41,660 nucleotides of DNA from Rikenellaceae bacterium (lineage in GTDB: Bacteria > Bacteroidota > Bacteroidia > Bacteroidales > Rikenellaceae). Location of the stretch: contig JAFQJK010000114.1 in NCBI GenBank assembly GCA_017415005.1, positions 1 through 41,660 on the forward strand, read 5' to 3'. The notes under the pieces were generated by a model. The model was not told where the DNA came from, did not search any database, and saw nothing but the letters and a program-made list of their open reading frames with translations. A program made the translations under genes and the position numbers. Positions 9,462 to 19,114 of this stretch are shown piece by piece; position 1 is the stretch's first letter; each line of letters starts with the position of its first letter.

Positions 9462-12400
9462 TTACTTAGCCGTCTCTTTCGGCAGCGCGCGCGAGTCGAA
9501 AGCCGATACGATCACGTCGTTCGGGTTATCGGACAGCGTGGCGGCGAACACGGCGATGTTCTGGTCGTCAGGCAGCTCAAGCGTCTTGGCACCGGCCGGA
9601 ACATCGAGAGCGACCTTATACAGGTAGGTGAACACATACGGCTCGTTACCCTTGTCATAGTTGTGGCGGTGCGTACCGACGAACGCGATATCCGCATCCT
9701 TCACGTAACCCTCCGTATGGCCCTTATAGCCCCACTGGCCGTAGAAGCCCGAGTAGTAGGGAACGCCCACGGTGTACTCCTTGCCATCGATCTTGAAAGT
9801 AGCCTCGCGGTCCTTGTCGGTAGCGGCGACCAGCAGGTAGAGCTTGCCGGCCTTATCCATCGCAGGCAGGTCGATCTTCTCGCCCCTGCTCTTCACCACG
9901 TGCTTACCGTCGACCGGACCGGTCTGGAAGATCACGCCGTCCGAGTTGATCTCTGCCGGCATCAGCTCGGCCGAGTAGGAGTTACCCTCGCCGTCGAAGT
10001 TGGCCGTATTGCGGAAAGCGTCGGGCGTATAGGCGCGGTCGTTGAACGGCAGTGCGACGAACGTGTTCTGTGCGGCCGCAAGCTTCGTTGCGGGAGCCTT
10101 GAGCTTCACGCTGAAGGTCTTGGGCTTGAAAGCCGTCGTCGAGAAGATCAGCTTGTTGCCATCGACCTTCACGTCGCCGATCACCTCCTCGATACCGTTG
10201 AGCTCCTTGGCGCTCTCGATCTCCGATGCGAAGATCACCTCGGCATTCTCTACCGGCTGGCCGGCAGTCTCGTAGAGGCGGATCACATAGTCGTCGCTCT
10301 TCTCGGCTTTCTTCAGGGCCTCGATAGCCACCTGCGGGGTACTGGTCTTGACGAACGAGAACTCGCGGCCCAGCTTGCCCGTATGCTTCGGAGCGATGAA
10401 CGACAGCAGCGGCTGGTTCATAGCCTCGGCCTTCCAACTGATGTCGGTCGCGTTGTCACCCTCGTGGCCGCTGATCGAGTAGGTAAAGGTATGATGCCCC
10501 AGGTCCTGAGTGTCCTGATACCACCAGAAGTTCTCCTTCTTGGTCTTCGGGGTATGAAGCAGCGTGAGACGCAACGTATTGTCGTTCGGCTTGTCCCAGC
10601 CGTACTTGTTGTTGTTCATGATCGACACGCCGTAGCTGCCGTCGGCAGCCGTAAGGTCGGCCCATTGCTGGGCGAACACCTCGTATGCGGTGGGAGTGTT
10701 GTTACCACGCTTGATCGTACCTACACCCAGGTCATACGTAGCCTCGGGGTTCGACACGCTCATCGGGAACTCGGCCTTGAGCAGAGCGTTCTTGCTATCC
10801 CAGTCGACATCGGTCACCACGTCGATCCGGTCGTCGGCAGCGCCTTCGGTAAGGATGATGCGCTGAGTGAACGCAGAGGTACCGAACTTGCGGTCAACAC
10901 GCAGCACGCCGCGTGCGGGTCCCGACTCCTCGACTGTGATCTTCACGTCTTCGGTCACAGGCACCGGATCGGCGTCCATCGTCTTCTTCATGATCTCCCA
11001 CGCAGGCCACTCGAACGACTCGTTGTCGGTGAACATGGCCAGGCGGAAAGCCTTGCCCTTCTCGACCAGCTCCTTGCCGTTGCGCTTGTCGACGATCGAG
11101 GCGATGTCGCCGTTGTCGTCGAGCGTCACGGTGTAGACGCTGTTCTCGATGGTCTTGCCCTCGGCTTTGACAGCAGCTTTGGACGAACCGCCCGGCCGCA
11201 CGTCGTAAACGGCATAGCTCACCGGCTCAACATCGGCCGAGAAAACGATATCGGCCACGCCGTCGGCATACGCAACCACCTGGGCCGGAACGCTCTTGCC
11301 ATCAGGGCCAACGACGGTCACGCCCTTGGGCGCCTTGGCCATCGGAACGGCAGCCCGGACCAGATCCTGACGGGGCTGCGAGAGGATATTGTAAACGATG
11401 ACCGGAGTACCCTTGACGGCCGTGTTGAGCTCACGGCTCACGGCGCCGGTGGCAGCCTCGATCACGTCATTGAACTGCGTCTGCGAGATCAGCTCGTCGT
11501 TCCACGAGAACTCGTAGGCGCGCGGAATGCTCGTACCGGTCAGGTCGTCGTGGAACTGGTGCCAGATAAAGCGTTTCCACGAATCGGTGATCTTCTTCTG
11601 CGAATACGGCAACCCCCCCATCCAGTCGGCGATCACCGAAGCACGTTCGGCACCGTCGGCCAACTGCTCGTTACGGCGGTTGAAGGCTTTCATCGCGCTC
11701 TGCGAGGTGTAGCAGCCCGTCGCGTGCACGTCCATCAGCAGCTCACCGTTGAACACCGGCAGGTCGGGATGGTTCTCGAACGGCATCAGCTCCTTGAAAA
11801 GCTGGTCCGAAGCGGCACTGATGATCTGGACCGGGCCGTCGCCTTTGATCCCGCGCTCGACGGCAACGACCGACTCGATCGTCGGCGAGCCTCCGATGTC
11901 ACCGGTACCGTAGTAGCGGAGCCCCATATTGTGATAACCGTCCTTGGCCATCTCGAGGATCTCGGGATCGTGGCTGATGTCCTCGCCGTCGTAACGCTTG
12001 TTATAGTCGCGCGCATCGAGCGCGGCGATCAGGCGCGAGCCGTCGACACCCTCCCACAGGCCGATCTTGAACGGCACCTTGGCATCGCCGTAGAACGGCT
12101 TCTGGCGCCACTGCAGCTTCTGCGTCGAGAAGCCCGTTACGCCCGAGTGGGCGGCGATGGTGGGCAACTGGTAGCCGAACCCGAAGCAGTCGGGCAGGAA
12201 GATATCGGTCGACTTGATGCCGAACTCATCCATATAATAGTGCTGGCCGAGCAGGATATTGCGGAAAAAGGACTCGGCAGAGGGCATATTGGGGTCGGTG
12301 GCGTCGTAGGTCGAACCCGGAATGTGCCAGCGACCCTGCTTGATATATTCTTTCACGCGCTCGTACTCGGTCGGAAAATACTCCTTCATCCACTCGTACT

Positions 12401-12629
12401 TGACCGCGCCCTCGAAGTTGGCCACGTAGTCTGGATAGTTATCGAGCAGCCAGAGCTGCTGCAGGACCGTGTTGCGCACATACTCGCGGATAGACTGCTG
12501 GACATCCCAGTTCCACTGCGAGTCGAAATGGGCGTTCGAGACCATGTAGGTCTTGTACTCCTTCTTTTGCTGGGCAGTCACCGCGAGAACGGCAAACAGG
12601 CCGACAGCCAGTAATTGTAGTTTTTTCAT
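9462..12629 (-). CDS. Secreted GH38 alpha-mannosidase
   Basis: Zn2+-dependent retaining alpha-mannosidase of family 38, 1055 residues, exported by a signal peptide (MKKLQLLAVGLFAVLAVTAQ). Catalytic-domain motifs are in order: SNAHFDSQWNWD with metal ligands His34 and Asp36, GSTYDATDPNMPS near 106-117, LPDCFGFGYQLP with the likely nucleophile Asp147, and WHQFHDDLTGTS with the third zinc-site histidine. Beta-sandwich C-terminal domains follow, with DDNGDIASIVDKRNGKEL typical of GH38 C-domains. I chose the ATG at 12629 because upstream in-frame residues do not look coding and a signal peptide begins exactly there. It probably works with the GH92 enzyme on mannose-bearing glycans; this is inference. 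It has its own promoter and terminator. Confidence 0.93.
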   Translation of the reverse strand: MKKLQLLAVGLFAVLAVTAQQKKEYKTYMVSNAHFDSQWNWDVQQSIREYVRNTVLQQLWLLDNYPDYVANFEGAVKYEWMKEYFPTEYERVKEYIKQGRWHIPGSTYDATDPNMPSAESFFRNILLGQHYYMDEFGIKSTDIFLPDCFGFGYQLPTIAAHSGVTGFSTQKLQWRQKPFYGDAKVPFKIGLWEGVDGSRLIAALDARDYNKRYDGEDISHDPEILEMAKDGYHNMGLRYYGTGDIGGSPTIESVVAVERGIKGDGPVQIISAASDQLFKELMPFENHPDLPVFNGELLMDVHATGCYTSQSAMKAFNRRNEQLADGAERASVIADWMGGLPYSQKKITDSWKRFIWHQFHDDLTGTSIPRAYEFSWNDELISQTQFNDVIEAATGAVSRELNTAVKGTPVIVYNILSQPRQDLVRAAVPMAKAPKGVTVVGPDGKSVPAQVVAYADGVADIVFSADVEPVSYAVYDVRPGGSSKAAVKAEGKTIENSVYTVTLDDNGDIASIVDKRNGKELVEKGKAFRLAMFTDNESFEWPAWEIMKKTMDADPVPVTEDVKITVEESGPARGVLRVDRKFGTSAFTQRIILTEGAADDRIDVVTDVDWDSKNALLKAEFPMSVSNPEATYDLGVGTIKRGNNTPTAYEVFAQQWADLTAADGSYGVSIMNNNKYGWDKPNDNTLRLTLLHTPKTKKENFWWYQDTQDLGHHTFTYSISGHEGDNATDISWKAEAMNQPLLSFIAPKHTGKLGREFSFVKTSTPQVAIEALKKAEKSDDYVIRLYETAGQPVENAEVIFASEIESAKELNGIEEVIGDVKVDGNKLIFSTTAFKPKTFSVKLKAPATKLAAAQNTFVALPFNDRAYTPDAFRNTANFDGEGNSYSAELMPAEINSDGVIFQTGPVDGKHVVKSRGEKIDLPAMDKAGKLYLLVAATDKDREATFKIDGKEYTVGVPYYSGFYGQWGYKGHTEGYVKDADIAFVGTHRHNYDKGNEPYVFTYLYKVALDVPAGAKTLELPDDQNIAVFAATLSDNPNDVIVSAFDSRALPKETAK

Positions 12630-12709
12630 TTCAGATATTTGGTAGTTGATTAGATTGAGCAGCACCCGACAGGCACGAAAAAAAATGCGCCCGGAGACAC
12701 CTCTGAGCG

Positions 12710-12741
12710 CAAATATAGCTTTTTCCGGCGGATAAACCAGA
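12710..12741 (-). promoter_or_regulatory. Promoter of the GH38 gene
   Basis: On the minus strand, TATATTTG (12717-12710) is a perfect -7 box. It is preceded after 20 nt by TCTG (12741-12738), three of four bases of the -33 TTTG. The leader would be about 75 nt. Confidence 0.6.
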
Positions 12742-12770
12742 CCCACTGCCCGGATTTTATCCCTCCCCTG

Positions 12771-15311
12771 TCACTTTTTGCCGGAAGAGGAGGCCTTATC
12801 TCGGATCGGAAAGCAGTCTCCCGGACGCATTTTGCGGGTCACCGGCTCGACGAGATAGCTGCCCGAGAAAGTGAATTTGTCACCCGCCCCCGCCGCAATG
12901 TCGAGCGTCCGGTCGCCATACCGCAGGTTGCGGAGCGCCGGCGTATGGCCGGGCAGACGCACCGCCACGGGCTCGCCGGCCCCGAAGCAAAAGCCGTTCT
13001 TGAGCAGCGTGAAGTCGATCGTCATGGCCGCCCCGAAAAGCGACGGGCGCACGCCCGAGGGACATAGCGCGCCGCGCATCTCGTACTGCTCGGCAAACCA
13101 CCCCGCGCGGACCACATCGCGCAGGCAGGCATCGACGACCTCGGCGGCCGACACGCTACGCCCGTTGCGCAGCAGCCCATAGACCGTATAACTGATGTCG
13201 GGATACTTGGGCTGCCCCATCGCACCGTCGCCGAAGGCCGCCATCGGATCGAAGCGGTCGTCGAACAACCGGAGCATGCTACGCAGATAGGATTCTTCGA
13301 GCATGCCGGTCACAAGTCCCGTCGTCACCCAATACGGCGCCCCGAGACTCCGCACGCCGGTTTCGGTATTATAATACTGGACCGGCAACGAGTCGGGCGA
13401 CACCCAGAACCACGGCAGGCACTCGCGGAAGAAGATCTCGCGGCGCCCCTGCCAGACCAGTGCGCCGTTCGGATCGCCCAATGCCTCGCAAATACGCTCC
13501 ATAAAGCGGATATCGGCAAGGGCCGAGAACACGAACTCGGCGTCCTTGGCCGACGGGTCGGGCTCGTTACCCAGTATCCAGTGCGGATAACGCAGGCGCC
13601 ACGCCAGGTAACGCTCGAGCGGGCCGCGGACGCGGGCCAGACGCGCCGTGTCGCCGGTCATATTGTAAAGTATCCAGGCCGTCTGCGCTTTGCGCGAAGG
13701 CAGGCTCTCGCCGCCGATCACCCCTTCGGCATCGGTCAGCGAAAGAAGGCCCTCAAGCGCGCTCCAGGCCGTGGCCGGATCGATAAAGCCATAGAGCTGG
13801 ATACCGAACAGGCTCTCCCATGTGGCGCTGTACGGGGCCCGCTCGTCGCCCACGTCCCACATCGAGGGCTTGCCCGTCACCAACTGGGGATAAGGATAGC
13901 GGTCGGGAACGGGATCGGGATCGAGCAGAGACTGCCCGACGAACACCCACGCCCGGTAATAGGCGTCGCGTACCTCCTGGGGAGTCACGCCCTGCGCGCC
14001 GGTAGCCCGGATCGTAAAGTCGGTCGGCTCGGGCACCTTGGCAAGGTAATCGTTCCAGAACTGCTGGACGGCAGCCTCCCGGGCCGCCGCATCGCCCCGG
14101 TCGAAAGGAGCTCTCGCCTGCGCCGCGAGCGCATTGCGGTCGGCACCGCCGGGATAGGCGAACGAGACGGAAACGAGCAGCTCGGCACGCGGCAGCCGGC
14201 GCGCATCGACCACCACGGCCCAGTAGCCCTCGCTCGGGCGCGACGTCCCGCGCGACTGGTACTCGGCCTCGAGCAGCGTACGGTAATAGTTGACCCGCGC
14301 ACCCCGGAAAGCGTCGGACGCGACGGCCACGGAATAGGTCCCCATATCGGCCACGAACACGCCGTCGCGGAACGAGAACGAGCGGCCGCAGGTCGGACCG
14401 GCCACGACGAAAAAGGGGTTGGTGCCGAGCCCCACCGTATCGAAAGCGATACGGCGCACGAGCGTCTGCCCGTCGTAGAAATAGTCCGAGCCCGACAGGC
14501 TCGCCCCGTCGCCGTAGAAAGCCCTGAACGGGAGCGCATGCGGCGTCCAGGCCGTCGTATAACTACGAGCCGCGACGAAGATCGGATCGCCCTCGGCCGT
14601 CACCAGCTCGAACCGGCCGACCTCGATCCAGGAGCCTCGCCCCACCGAATAGAGCTCAAAGGTCACCCGCTGCCGCCCGACCCAGGGACAGTGGTCCGAC
14701 AGGCGGAACTCATAGCGCCCCGTCCCGGGCGCATCGCTGCGGAGGGTCCGCACGTCGCCCGACTCGTTACGCACTTTGAGCGCCCAGTTATCGCCCGACG
14801 AGGCGGAGATCGCGACGACCAGCGTCGGGTGGCGGTCCATATCGACCTCGACGTTACCCAGCGGGCTCATGTACTGCCATACGGGATCGGCATCGTCGGC
14901 CACGCCGAAGCGCACGCCCCCGGGCACCGTATCGACCACGGCCTGCGACTGTGCGGGCCAGTCGCAGGGCGAGCGCAGGTCGGCGGCACGCGCCGATATG
15001 CGGCCGCGGGCCCCCTCGACGCCCTGCCAGCGGTAAACGGCGAGCAGGCCCGGGATGCGGCGCGCGTCGGTACGCTCGGTCGCGAGAAAACCGACGTTCA
15101 GAGGCAGGTTGGAACGGTTGGAATAGGCCGAGGCCGTAGTGGTCGGCGACTCGTTGAAGTTGAACGGATTGACGACAATGCGCGAACCCGGCAGGCTCAG
15201 GTCGCGGCTCTGGGCCGGCGTGTCGTCGGCCAGGTCGGCCGAGGCCGGGGGCGCAGCCATGACGGTCTGCAATCCCAAAGACGCGATCAAGATCAAGCAC
15301 CACCTTTTCAT
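12771..15311 (-). CDS. Secreted six-hairpin glycosidase-like protein (GH63-like)
   Basis: An 846-residue exported protein: the signal peptide begins at the ATG at 15311 (MKRWCLILIASLGLQTVMAA). The upstream in-frame extension lacks a signal-like start. The first half is beta-rich with no catalytic motif I recognise. The second half looks like an (alpha/alpha)6 toroid of the GH63/MGH1 type: MWDVGDERAPYS, then TWESLFGIQLYGFIDPA, GVIGGESLPSRKAQTAWI, and LYNMTGDTARLARVRG. GH63 enzymes cleave alpha-glucosides or related alpha-glycosides, but the family assignment rests on helix-pattern resemblance and the substrate is unknown. It sits upstream of the GH38 mannosidase gene, which has a separate promoter. 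The start codon has a near-consensus TATATTCG box not far upstream. Confidence 0.75.
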   Translation of the reverse strand: MKRWCLILIASLGLQTVMAAPPASADLADDTPAQSRDLSLPGSRIVVNPFNFNESPTTTASAYSNRSNLPLNVGFLATERTDARRIPGLLAVYRWQGVEGARGRISARAADLRSPCDWPAQSQAVVDTVPGGVRFGVADDADPVWQYMSPLGNVEVDMDRHPTLVVAISASSGDNWALKVRNESGDVRTLRSDAPGTGRYEFRLSDHCPWVGRQRVTFELYSVGRGSWIEVGRFELVTAEGDPIFVAARSYTTAWTPHALPFRAFYGDGASLSGSDYFYDGQTLVRRIAFDTVGLGTNPFFVVAGPTCGRSFSFRDGVFVADMGTYSVAVASDAFRGARVNYYRTLLEAEYQSRGTSRPSEGYWAVVVDARRLPRAELLVSVSFAYPGGADRNALAAQARAPFDRGDAAAREAAVQQFWNDYLAKVPEPTDFTIRATGAQGVTPQEVRDAYYRAWVFVGQSLLDPDPVPDRYPYPQLVTGKPSMWDVGDERAPYSATWESLFGIQLYGFIDPATAWSALEGLLSLTDAEGVIGGESLPSRKAQTAWILYNMTGDTARLARVRGPLERYLAWRLRYPHWILGNEPDPSAKDAEFVFSALADIRFMERICEALGDPNGALVWQGRREIFFRECLPWFWVSPDSLPVQYYNTETGVRSLGAPYWVTTGLVTGMLEESYLRSMLRLFDDRFDPMAAFGDGAMGQPKYPDISYTVYGLLRNGRSVSAAEVVDACLRDVVRAGWFAEQYEMRGALCPSGVRPSLFGAAMTIDFTLLKNGFCFGAGEPVAVRLPGHTPALRNLRYGDRTLDIAAGAGDKFTFSGSYLVEPVTRKMRPGDCFPIRDKASSSGKK

Positions 15312-15680
15312 AGTCCCACACGCATTGATTATGCTTGTTCGAATATACAAAAAATTCGCCGCACTTTCCCGGACGCCCTCAATTTTCAACCGTACAACCA
15401 ACTAACCCGCACCAGAGAACAGGCAAGCCGGGAAATGGGTCCGGCGCGAACGCCCGGGCCGCACGCGCCCGGAACCGCCGGCTGCCCGCAGCAACACCCT
15501 TCATACATCCGGCAGCCCTATGCGAGACAAGGCCATCGGCAAGCTCCGGTCCGACAGCGAGGCCTGAACCAACCGCACGGGGCCACGGCCAACACGCAGG
15601 TTACTCCAAAGCCCCCCGAAACGACCGGCAGGGACCGGAGAGCATCGGGCCGACGCAGAGCCCGAAGGCACCGGCCGCTC
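15312..15680. other. Intergenic region, no gene seen
   Basis: The first 60 nt are AT-rich and include TATATTCG on the minus strand, a near-match to the -7 box for the GH63-like gene. The remainder is GC-rich with no conserved coding signal and no clear terminator for the DPP IV gene. Confidence 0.4.
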
Positions 15681-17960
15681 CTAAAGGTTTTTCAGCGTAT
15701 AGTCGATCAGAAGATCCATCACATGGCGGCCGCCTGCGGGCCACATACCATGGTTACAGTCGGGATAGATCATCAGGTCGAAGGACTTGCCGGCGCGCAC
15801 GAGCGCCGAGGCCATCTCATAGCTGTTCTGCACATGCACGTTGTCGTCGCCCGTGCCGTGGACGATCAGCAGCCTGCCGCGCAGGCGGTCGGCGAAATTG
15901 ACCGGCGAGTTGTCGTCGTAGCCCGCAGCGTTGTCCTGGGGCAAACCGTTGTAAAGCTCGGTATAGATCGTGTCGTAGTAGCGCCAGTTGGTGACAGGCG
16001 CCACGGCAATGGCCATCTTAAAGACATCGTTGCCCCTGAGGATGCAGTTGAGCGCCATAAAGCCGCCGTAGCTCCATCCGTAGATACCGATGCGCTCCGG
16101 ATCGACCCAGGGCTGCGAGGCCAGGTAGCGCGCCGCGGCGATCTGGTCCTCGGTCTCGTACCGGCCGAGCTCGCGGTAGGTGCATTTCTTGAAATCGGCA
16201 CCGCGCAGGCCCGTACCCCGGCCGTCGACGCAGGCCACGACATAGCCCTGCTGGACCAGCACATCCTCCCAATCCACCCCCCAACTGTCGGCGACCGACT
16301 GCGAGCCGGGGCCGCTGTACTGGGTCATCAGCACCGGATAGCGGTGCGTCGGATCGAACCCCTCGGGACGAAGCAGGTAACCATTGAGCTCGACACCCCC
16401 GGGGGTGGTAAACGTGAAAAACTCGCGGCGCGGCAAACGGAGCGAGTCGGCACGCGCCCGCAGTGCGGCATTGTCCTCGAGCGTGCGGAGCAGGCGGCCG
16501 TCGCCCCGGTGCAGCGTGACGACCAGCGGCGTCGACGCATCCGTATGATAGCTCAGGTAATAGCGGAAACCCTCGGAAGGTACGATGTCATAGGTCCCGC
16601 CCTGCGGCGTGAGGCGTGTCTTCTTCCGCCCGTCGAGGCGCACCGACCAGAGCCCCCGGCCCAGCGGCGCATCCTCGTTCGAAAGGTAGTAGACCCGGTC
16701 GCCCACCACGTCGAGCAGCTCGGTCACCTCCCAGTCGCCCGCAGTGATCGGGCCGAGCAATCCGCGCGACTGGCTGTACAGGTAAAGGTGCATAAAGCCG
16801 TCGCGCTCGCTGCGGACGATGAAGCGGTCGCCGTCAGGCAGGAAACGGATCGTCCCGTCGTCGACCCGCTCGACATAGCGCGGATCGGTCTCCTCGTAGA
16901 CCACACGGCCGTTGACGACCACCTCAAAGCGGTTCTGCCGGCGGTTGAGCCGGTAGACGGCCAGCTCGCCCCGCGGCGTCCAGCGGATGCGCGGGATATA
17001 CTGATCGGCCTCGGGCCCCACATCGACCCGGGCCGCCGAATCGGTGTCGAGATCGTAGGTCCAGACCTCGACCGCCGAGTTACGCTCGCCCGCCTTGGGA
17101 TATTTGAAACTATAAACGGTCGGATACAGGCTGCCGTCGAAACGGTTCATCGGGTACTCGCGGACCCCGCGCTCGTCGAAGCGCATCCAGGCGATCCGGC
17201 GGCTGTCGGGTGCCCACTCGAAAGCGCGGGCAAAGCCGAACTCCTCCTCGTACACCCAGTCGGGCTTGCCGTTGATGATCTCTCCGAACTTCCCGTCATG
17301 GGTCAACCGGCGCTCGGCTCCCGTCGCCAGCTCCCTGACGAACAGGTCGTTGCCGCGCACGAAGGCCACCCGCTCGCCGTCAGGCGAGAAGGCTGCCTGC
17401 TCCTGGGGGCCCGCGTCCGAAAGCGGTGCGATCTGGCCGGTCTCCCGGTCATATACATAGTAATCGGCCGTGAACGAATGGCGGTAGATCGGCTCGACAT
17501 CGGTACGCAACAGAATACGCCGCTCGTCGTCGCTGAACACATAGCCTTCGGGATAAACGGCCGGTTGCACCGCTACCGCGGAATAGAGCGTATCGACGGC
17601 CTCGCCCGTGGCAAACCGGTACCGCACGATATGACCGTTCGTAACGCTGGTATAGTGCTCGCCGTCGCTCATGCTACGCACGCCGCGCACCGTACGGGGC
17701 CAGAAGTCGCCCCGGGCGATCTCCTCATAGCCGAATCGGGGAACGGCCGGTTCGCACACGGCGGTAGCAGGTCCGCCGACCGTATCGGCCGGACTCTCCG
17801 ACACCGCCATCCGGGCGGCAGGACCTACGGCTGCGGCGGATTGGACGGCAACCGTCACCGCGCCCCCCGGCACACCGGCCGGGGCCGGGCGGGCGGCCAG
17901 GCCGGACAGACACAGAGCGCCCAGCACAAGGAACGGGCGGCCTGACAGACAACGTTTCAT
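15681..17960 (-). CDS. Dipeptidyl peptidase IV, S9B family
   Basis: Serine peptidase that removes X-Pro or X-Ala dipeptides from peptide N-termini, exported for use on peptides outside the cytoplasm. Starting at the ATG at 17960 the protein has 759 residues, with a signal peptide (MKRCLSGRPFLVLGALCLSG) and an Ala/Pro/Gly-rich linker to about residue 72. A beta-propeller follows, carrying DWVYEEE (235-240), whose Glu pair binds the substrate's amino terminus in true DPP IV. The C-terminal alpha/beta hydrolase domain has GWSYGG (Ser630), GTGDDNVH (Asp near 705) and DCNHGM (His737). All catalytic parts are present. The linker is longer than I would expect. It lies 133 nt after nadC on the same strand with no clear promoter between, so co-transcription is possible. 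Confidence 0.93.
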   Translation of the reverse strand: MKRCLSGRPFLVLGALCLSGLAARPAPAGVPGGAVTVAVQSAAAVGPAARMAVSESPADTVGGPATAVCEPAVPRFGYEEIARGDFWPRTVRGVRSMSDGEHYTSVTNGHIVRYRFATGEAVDTLYSAVAVQPAVYPEGYVFSDDERRILLRTDVEPIYRHSFTADYYVYDRETGQIAPLSDAGPQEQAAFSPDGERVAFVRGNDLFVRELATGAERRLTHDGKFGEIINGKPDWVYEEEFGFARAFEWAPDSRRIAWMRFDERGVREYPMNRFDGSLYPTVYSFKYPKAGERNSAVEVWTYDLDTDSAARVDVGPEADQYIPRIRWTPRGELAVYRLNRRQNRFEVVVNGRVVYEETDPRYVERVDDGTIRFLPDGDRFIVRSERDGFMHLYLYSQSRGLLGPITAGDWEVTELLDVVGDRVYYLSNEDAPLGRGLWSVRLDGRKKTRLTPQGGTYDIVPSEGFRYYLSYHTDASTPLVVTLHRGDGRLLRTLEDNAALRARADSLRLPRREFFTFTTPGGVELNGYLLRPEGFDPTHRYPVLMTQYSGPGSQSVADSWGVDWEDVLVQQGYVVACVDGRGTGLRGADFKKCTYRELGRYETEDQIAAARYLASQPWVDPERIGIYGWSYGGFMALNCILRGNDVFKMAIAVAPVTNWRYYDTIYTELYNGLPQDNAAGYDDNSPVNFADRLRGRLLIVHGTGDDNVHVQNSYEMASALVRAGKSFDLMIYPDCNHGMWPAGGRHVMDLLIDYTLKNL

Positions 17961-18008
17961 AAGGATCGGTTTCAAAACGACAAACAGACAGGGAACGGAA
18001 CACCCCGA

Positions 18009-18024
18009 CCGGCGCATGCGCCGG
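18009..18024. repeat. 16-bp perfect palindrome between nadC and DPP IV
   Basis: CCGGCGCATGCGCCGG is fully self-complementary and lies between the nadC stop and the DPP IV start. It could be part of a weak terminator or an operator, but has no U-tract. Confidence 0.4.
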
Positions 18025-18093
18025 CCTCATCCCATACACGACAGAACCGCTGCTCCCGCGGCAAGGCGGCCCAGCAGGCTGACGCGCAGCCGG

Positions 18094-18948
18094 TCAGCAG
18101 GCCTTGAGGCTCAGGTCGAGGCTCTTGATCTGGTGCGTGAGCGCCCCTACCGAGATAAAGTCGACCCCGCAGGCGGCGTAGTCGCGCATATTGGCCATCG
18201 TGATACCGCCCGACGACTCGATCTCGCAGCGGCCGCCGATCCGGGCCACCGCCTCGCGCGTGAGCTCGGGCGTGAAATTATCGAGCATGATGCGGTCGAC
18301 CCCCCCGGCGCGGAACACCTCGTCAATGTCGGAGAGCGAGCGCACCTCGACCTCGATCGGAATATCCTTGCCTTTGGCTTTCAGATACTCCTTGCACTTG
18401 GTCACAGCGTTATAGACCCCCCCTGCGAAATCAATGTGGTTGTCCTTAAGGATCACCATATCGAACAGGCCCATACGGTGATTGTCGCCGCCGCCCAGCT
18501 TGACGGCCATCTTATCGAGCACGCGCATGCCCGGCGTCGTCTTGCGCGTATCGAGCACCTTGGTTTTATAGCCCTTGAGCGCATCGACGTATACCGCGGT
18601 CTGCGTCGCCACGCCGCTCATGCGCTGCATCACGTTGAGCAGGATGCGCTCGGCCTGCAATAACGACGTCAGCCGTCCCTCGACATAAAAAATAATATCG
18701 CCCGGCTTCACGCGGGTCCCGTCGTCGATCAGCTTCTCGAGCCTGACCTCGGGGTCGAGGCGGCGCAGGATCAGCTCGGCGATCTCGACGCCGGCAATGA
18801 TGCCCTCCTGCTTGACGAGCAGCTTCATGCGTCCGCGCTCGTCGGCCGGAACGGTCGAAAGCGACGAGTGGTCGCCGTCACCGATATCCTCGCGGATCGC
18901 CAGCTCGATCAGCTCGTCCACGAAAGGTTTATAGATTTCCTTGATCAT
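18094..18948 (-). CDS. nadC: Nicotinate-nucleotide pyrophosphorylase (quinolinate phosphoribosyltransferase)
   Basis: Converts quinolinate and PRPP to nicotinate mononucleotide, the third step of de novo NAD synthesis. The 284-residue protein (ATG at 18948) has the usual order: EDIGDGDHSS near 20-29, ERILLNVMQRMSG at 100-112, DTRKTTPG at 133-140, KLGGGDNHRMGL from 150, KDNH at 168-171, and the C-terminal GVDFISVGALTHQ barrel end. An upstream in-frame extension to 19059 is open but rich in palindromes and does not look coding; the promoter also lies inside it. nadB is 20 kb away in this window and no nadA is seen. Confidence 0.95.
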   Translation of the reverse strand: MIKEIYKPFVDELIELAIREDIGDGDHSSLSTVPADERGRMKLLVKQEGIIAGVEIAELILRRLDPEVRLEKLIDDGTRVKPGDIIFYVEGRLTSLLQAERILLNVMQRMSGVATQTAVYVDALKGYKTKVLDTRKTTPGMRVLDKMAVKLGGGDNHRMGLFDMVILKDNHIDFAGGVYNAVTKCKEYLKAKGKDIPIEVEVRSLSDIDEVFRAGGVDRIMLDNFTPELTREAVARIGGRCEIESSGGITMANMRDYAACGVDFISVGALTHQIKSLDLSLKAC

Positions 18949-18977
18949 GTTCTCGATGGATTTGGATTTGCAATGCA

Positions 18978-19009
18978 CAAAGGTAGCAAAAGCTATGGAA
19001 ATATGGAAA
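18978..19009 (-). promoter_or_regulatory. Promoter of nadC
   Basis: On the minus strand, TACCTTTG (18985-18978) matches TAnnTTTG exactly. TTTC (19009-19006) lies 20 nt upstream as a three-of-four -33 box. The leader would be about 20-25 nt. Confidence 0.65.
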
Positions 19010-19040
19010 CCGAACGCAGGCCGCGCCAAGAGCAGCCACA

Positions 19041-19104
19041 GCCCGCACCGGGCGGGCAACGGCAGGCCTGCCGGGCAAAACCGGATGCGGGGGCGGCAGC
19101 CCCC
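19041..19104 (-). terminator. Cluster of GC hairpins after the phosphoesterase gene
   Basis: Three structures follow the stop at 19115: GGGGGC/GCCCCC (19089-19094 with 19099-19104), the 14-bp palindrome CGGCAGGCCTGCCG (19060-19073), and GCCCGC/GCGGGC (19041-19046 with 19052-19057). A CGGTTTTG lies between the first two on the minus strand. They probably end the transcript together, but none is a textbook terminator. Confidence 0.4.
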
Positions 19105-19114
19105 CGAACGCCGG

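Noticed and set aside
9363..12614. A plus-strand open frame of over 1000 codons
   Set aside because: Antisense shadow of the GH38 gene with no recognisable domain.
12630..12746. Upstream start for the GH38 gene
   Set aside because: The extension contains the -7 promoter box, and the signal peptide starts exactly at the ATG at 12629.
13581..17945. A plus-strand open frame of over 1400 codons
   Set aside because: It is antisense to the GH63-like and DPP IV genes. Its translation is Arg/His/Val-rich with no domain, and the minus-strand genes have full families and signal peptides. GC-rich codon bias opens such frames.
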